A stretch of 7,846 nt of DNA from JACQSU01 sp964359785 (GTDB lineage: Archaea > Nanobdellota > Nanobdellia > Woesearchaeales > JAGWAF01), in NCBI GenBank assembly GCA_964359785.1, contig CAYHWL010000075.1, forward strand, positions 1 to 7,846. Direction: 5' to 3'. Below are positions 7,655-7,846 of the stretch, piece by piece; position 1 is the first letter of the stretch; every line of letters begins with the position of its first letter. The notes beneath the pieces are model-generated. The model had not been told where the DNA came from and made no database searches. It was given only the letters and a program-made list of their open reading frames with translations. The position numbers and the translations under genes were made by a program.

Positions 7655-7671
7655 GATTCCCGTACGGAATC
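7655..7671. promoter_or_regulatory. 17-nt inverted repeat at the predicted transcription start of the giant gene
   Basis: GATTCC-CGTAC-GGAATC: 6-bp perfect arms around 5 nt. It sits between the TATA box and the Shine-Dalgarno and directly abuts the latter. It would span the expected start site (about 25 nt after the TATA centre), so it could be an operator or a leader hairpin. Confidence 0.4.
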
Positions 7672-7683
7672 GGCACTTTGTAG

Positions 7684-7691
7684 TATATAAA
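7684..7691 (-). promoter_or_regulatory. Archaeal-type TATA box of the giant gene
   Basis: TTTATATA on the minus strand, a very good match to the archaeal TATA consensus, centred about 46 nt before ATG 7641. A start site about 25 nt downstream would leave a leader of about 20 nt carrying the Shine-Dalgarno. The adjacent BRE position is not a strong match. Confidence 0.55.
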
Positions 7692-7711
7692 TGTGACTGT
7701 CAGGATGGCTT

Positions 7712-7769
7712 TGTGTATTAAGTAGGTTCTGTGTAAAAAATGGGGGGTTCTGTGTATAAAGTAGGTTCT
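7712..7769. repeat. Three imperfect direct repeats upstream of the giant gene promoter
   Basis: Units at 7712-7729, 7730-7750 and 7751-7768 all begin TGTGTA and end GGTTC. The outer two (TGTGTATTAAGTAGGTTCT and TGTGTATAAAGTAGGTTCT) differ at one base in 19. The middle unit is 21 nt, with A6 and G6 runs instead. They lie about 20 nt upstream of the TATA box on the minus strand. They could be regulator sites or part of a mobile-element end. Confidence 0.65.
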
Positions 7770-7846
7770 TCCAGAATTTTTACGGCACTGGACACACTAG
7801 ACATCCTTGCCTACCATATTTGAATCCGAGGCTTTTTTTCAAAGAG
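7770..7846. other. Right-edge sequence with no supported gene
   Basis: Contains a T7 run on the plus strand at 7833-7839 and only short open frames. Two minus-strand frames are open from the edge, one to TAG 7811-7813 (11 codons) and one to TAA 7780-7782 (21 codons, ending GCLVCPVP). Either could be the C-terminus of a gene beyond the window, but nothing selects between them. Confidence 0.3.

Noticed and set aside
7833..7839. T7 run as a terminator on the plus strand
   Set aside because: No plus-strand gene precedes it in the window and no stem lies next to it.

Overview
The window holds two minus-strand genes for secreted or surface-anchored, cysteine-rich proteins. There is a short promoter region at the right edge and one 100-N assembly gap. 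Organism: most likely an archaeon, possibly a DPANN-type lineage. Both genes have a TATA-like box (TTTATATA and TATATTAA) centred about 46 nt before the start codon. The proteins are rich in N-x-S/T sequons, and Cys-rich giant surface proteins of this style recur in such genomes. No marker gene is present, so this assignment is inference.

Layout, read on the minus strand from right to left. Positions 7846-7642 carry three imperfect direct repeats (7712-7769), a TATA box (7684-7691), a 17-nt palindrome at the expected transcription start (7655-7671) and a strong Shine-Dalgarno (7647-7654). A giant gene follows (7641-1335). It encodes at least 2068 residues: an N-terminal membrane segment, two tandem W/CC modules, two LamG-like jelly-roll domains, a long unrecognised Cys/Trp region, a duplicated composite Cys-rich module, a tandem array of 43-residue Stig1-like 8-Cys repeats, and a C-terminal beta-rich domain of DNRLRE type. 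The 100-N gap lies inside the 43-residue array. Removing the Ns joins the flanks exactly in repeat register and restores one continuous reading frame, so the apparent frame change there is an artefact.

After 62 nt comes a second gene (1272 to beyond position 1), whose 3' end is outside the window. It encodes an N-terminally anchored protein with a Cys-rich stalk and a TM1410/MJ1477-type (GH114, COG2342) glycosidase-like domain.

The main observation is that the two neighbours share a small cysteine module, found four times in the giant and twice in the enzyme, with almost invariant spacing. Cysteines are lost in pairs between copies, which predicts the disulfide connectivity. Together the genes look like a glycan-binding giant surface protein partnered with an anchored glycan-degrading enzyme. 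That functional link is inferred from domains and adjacency only.
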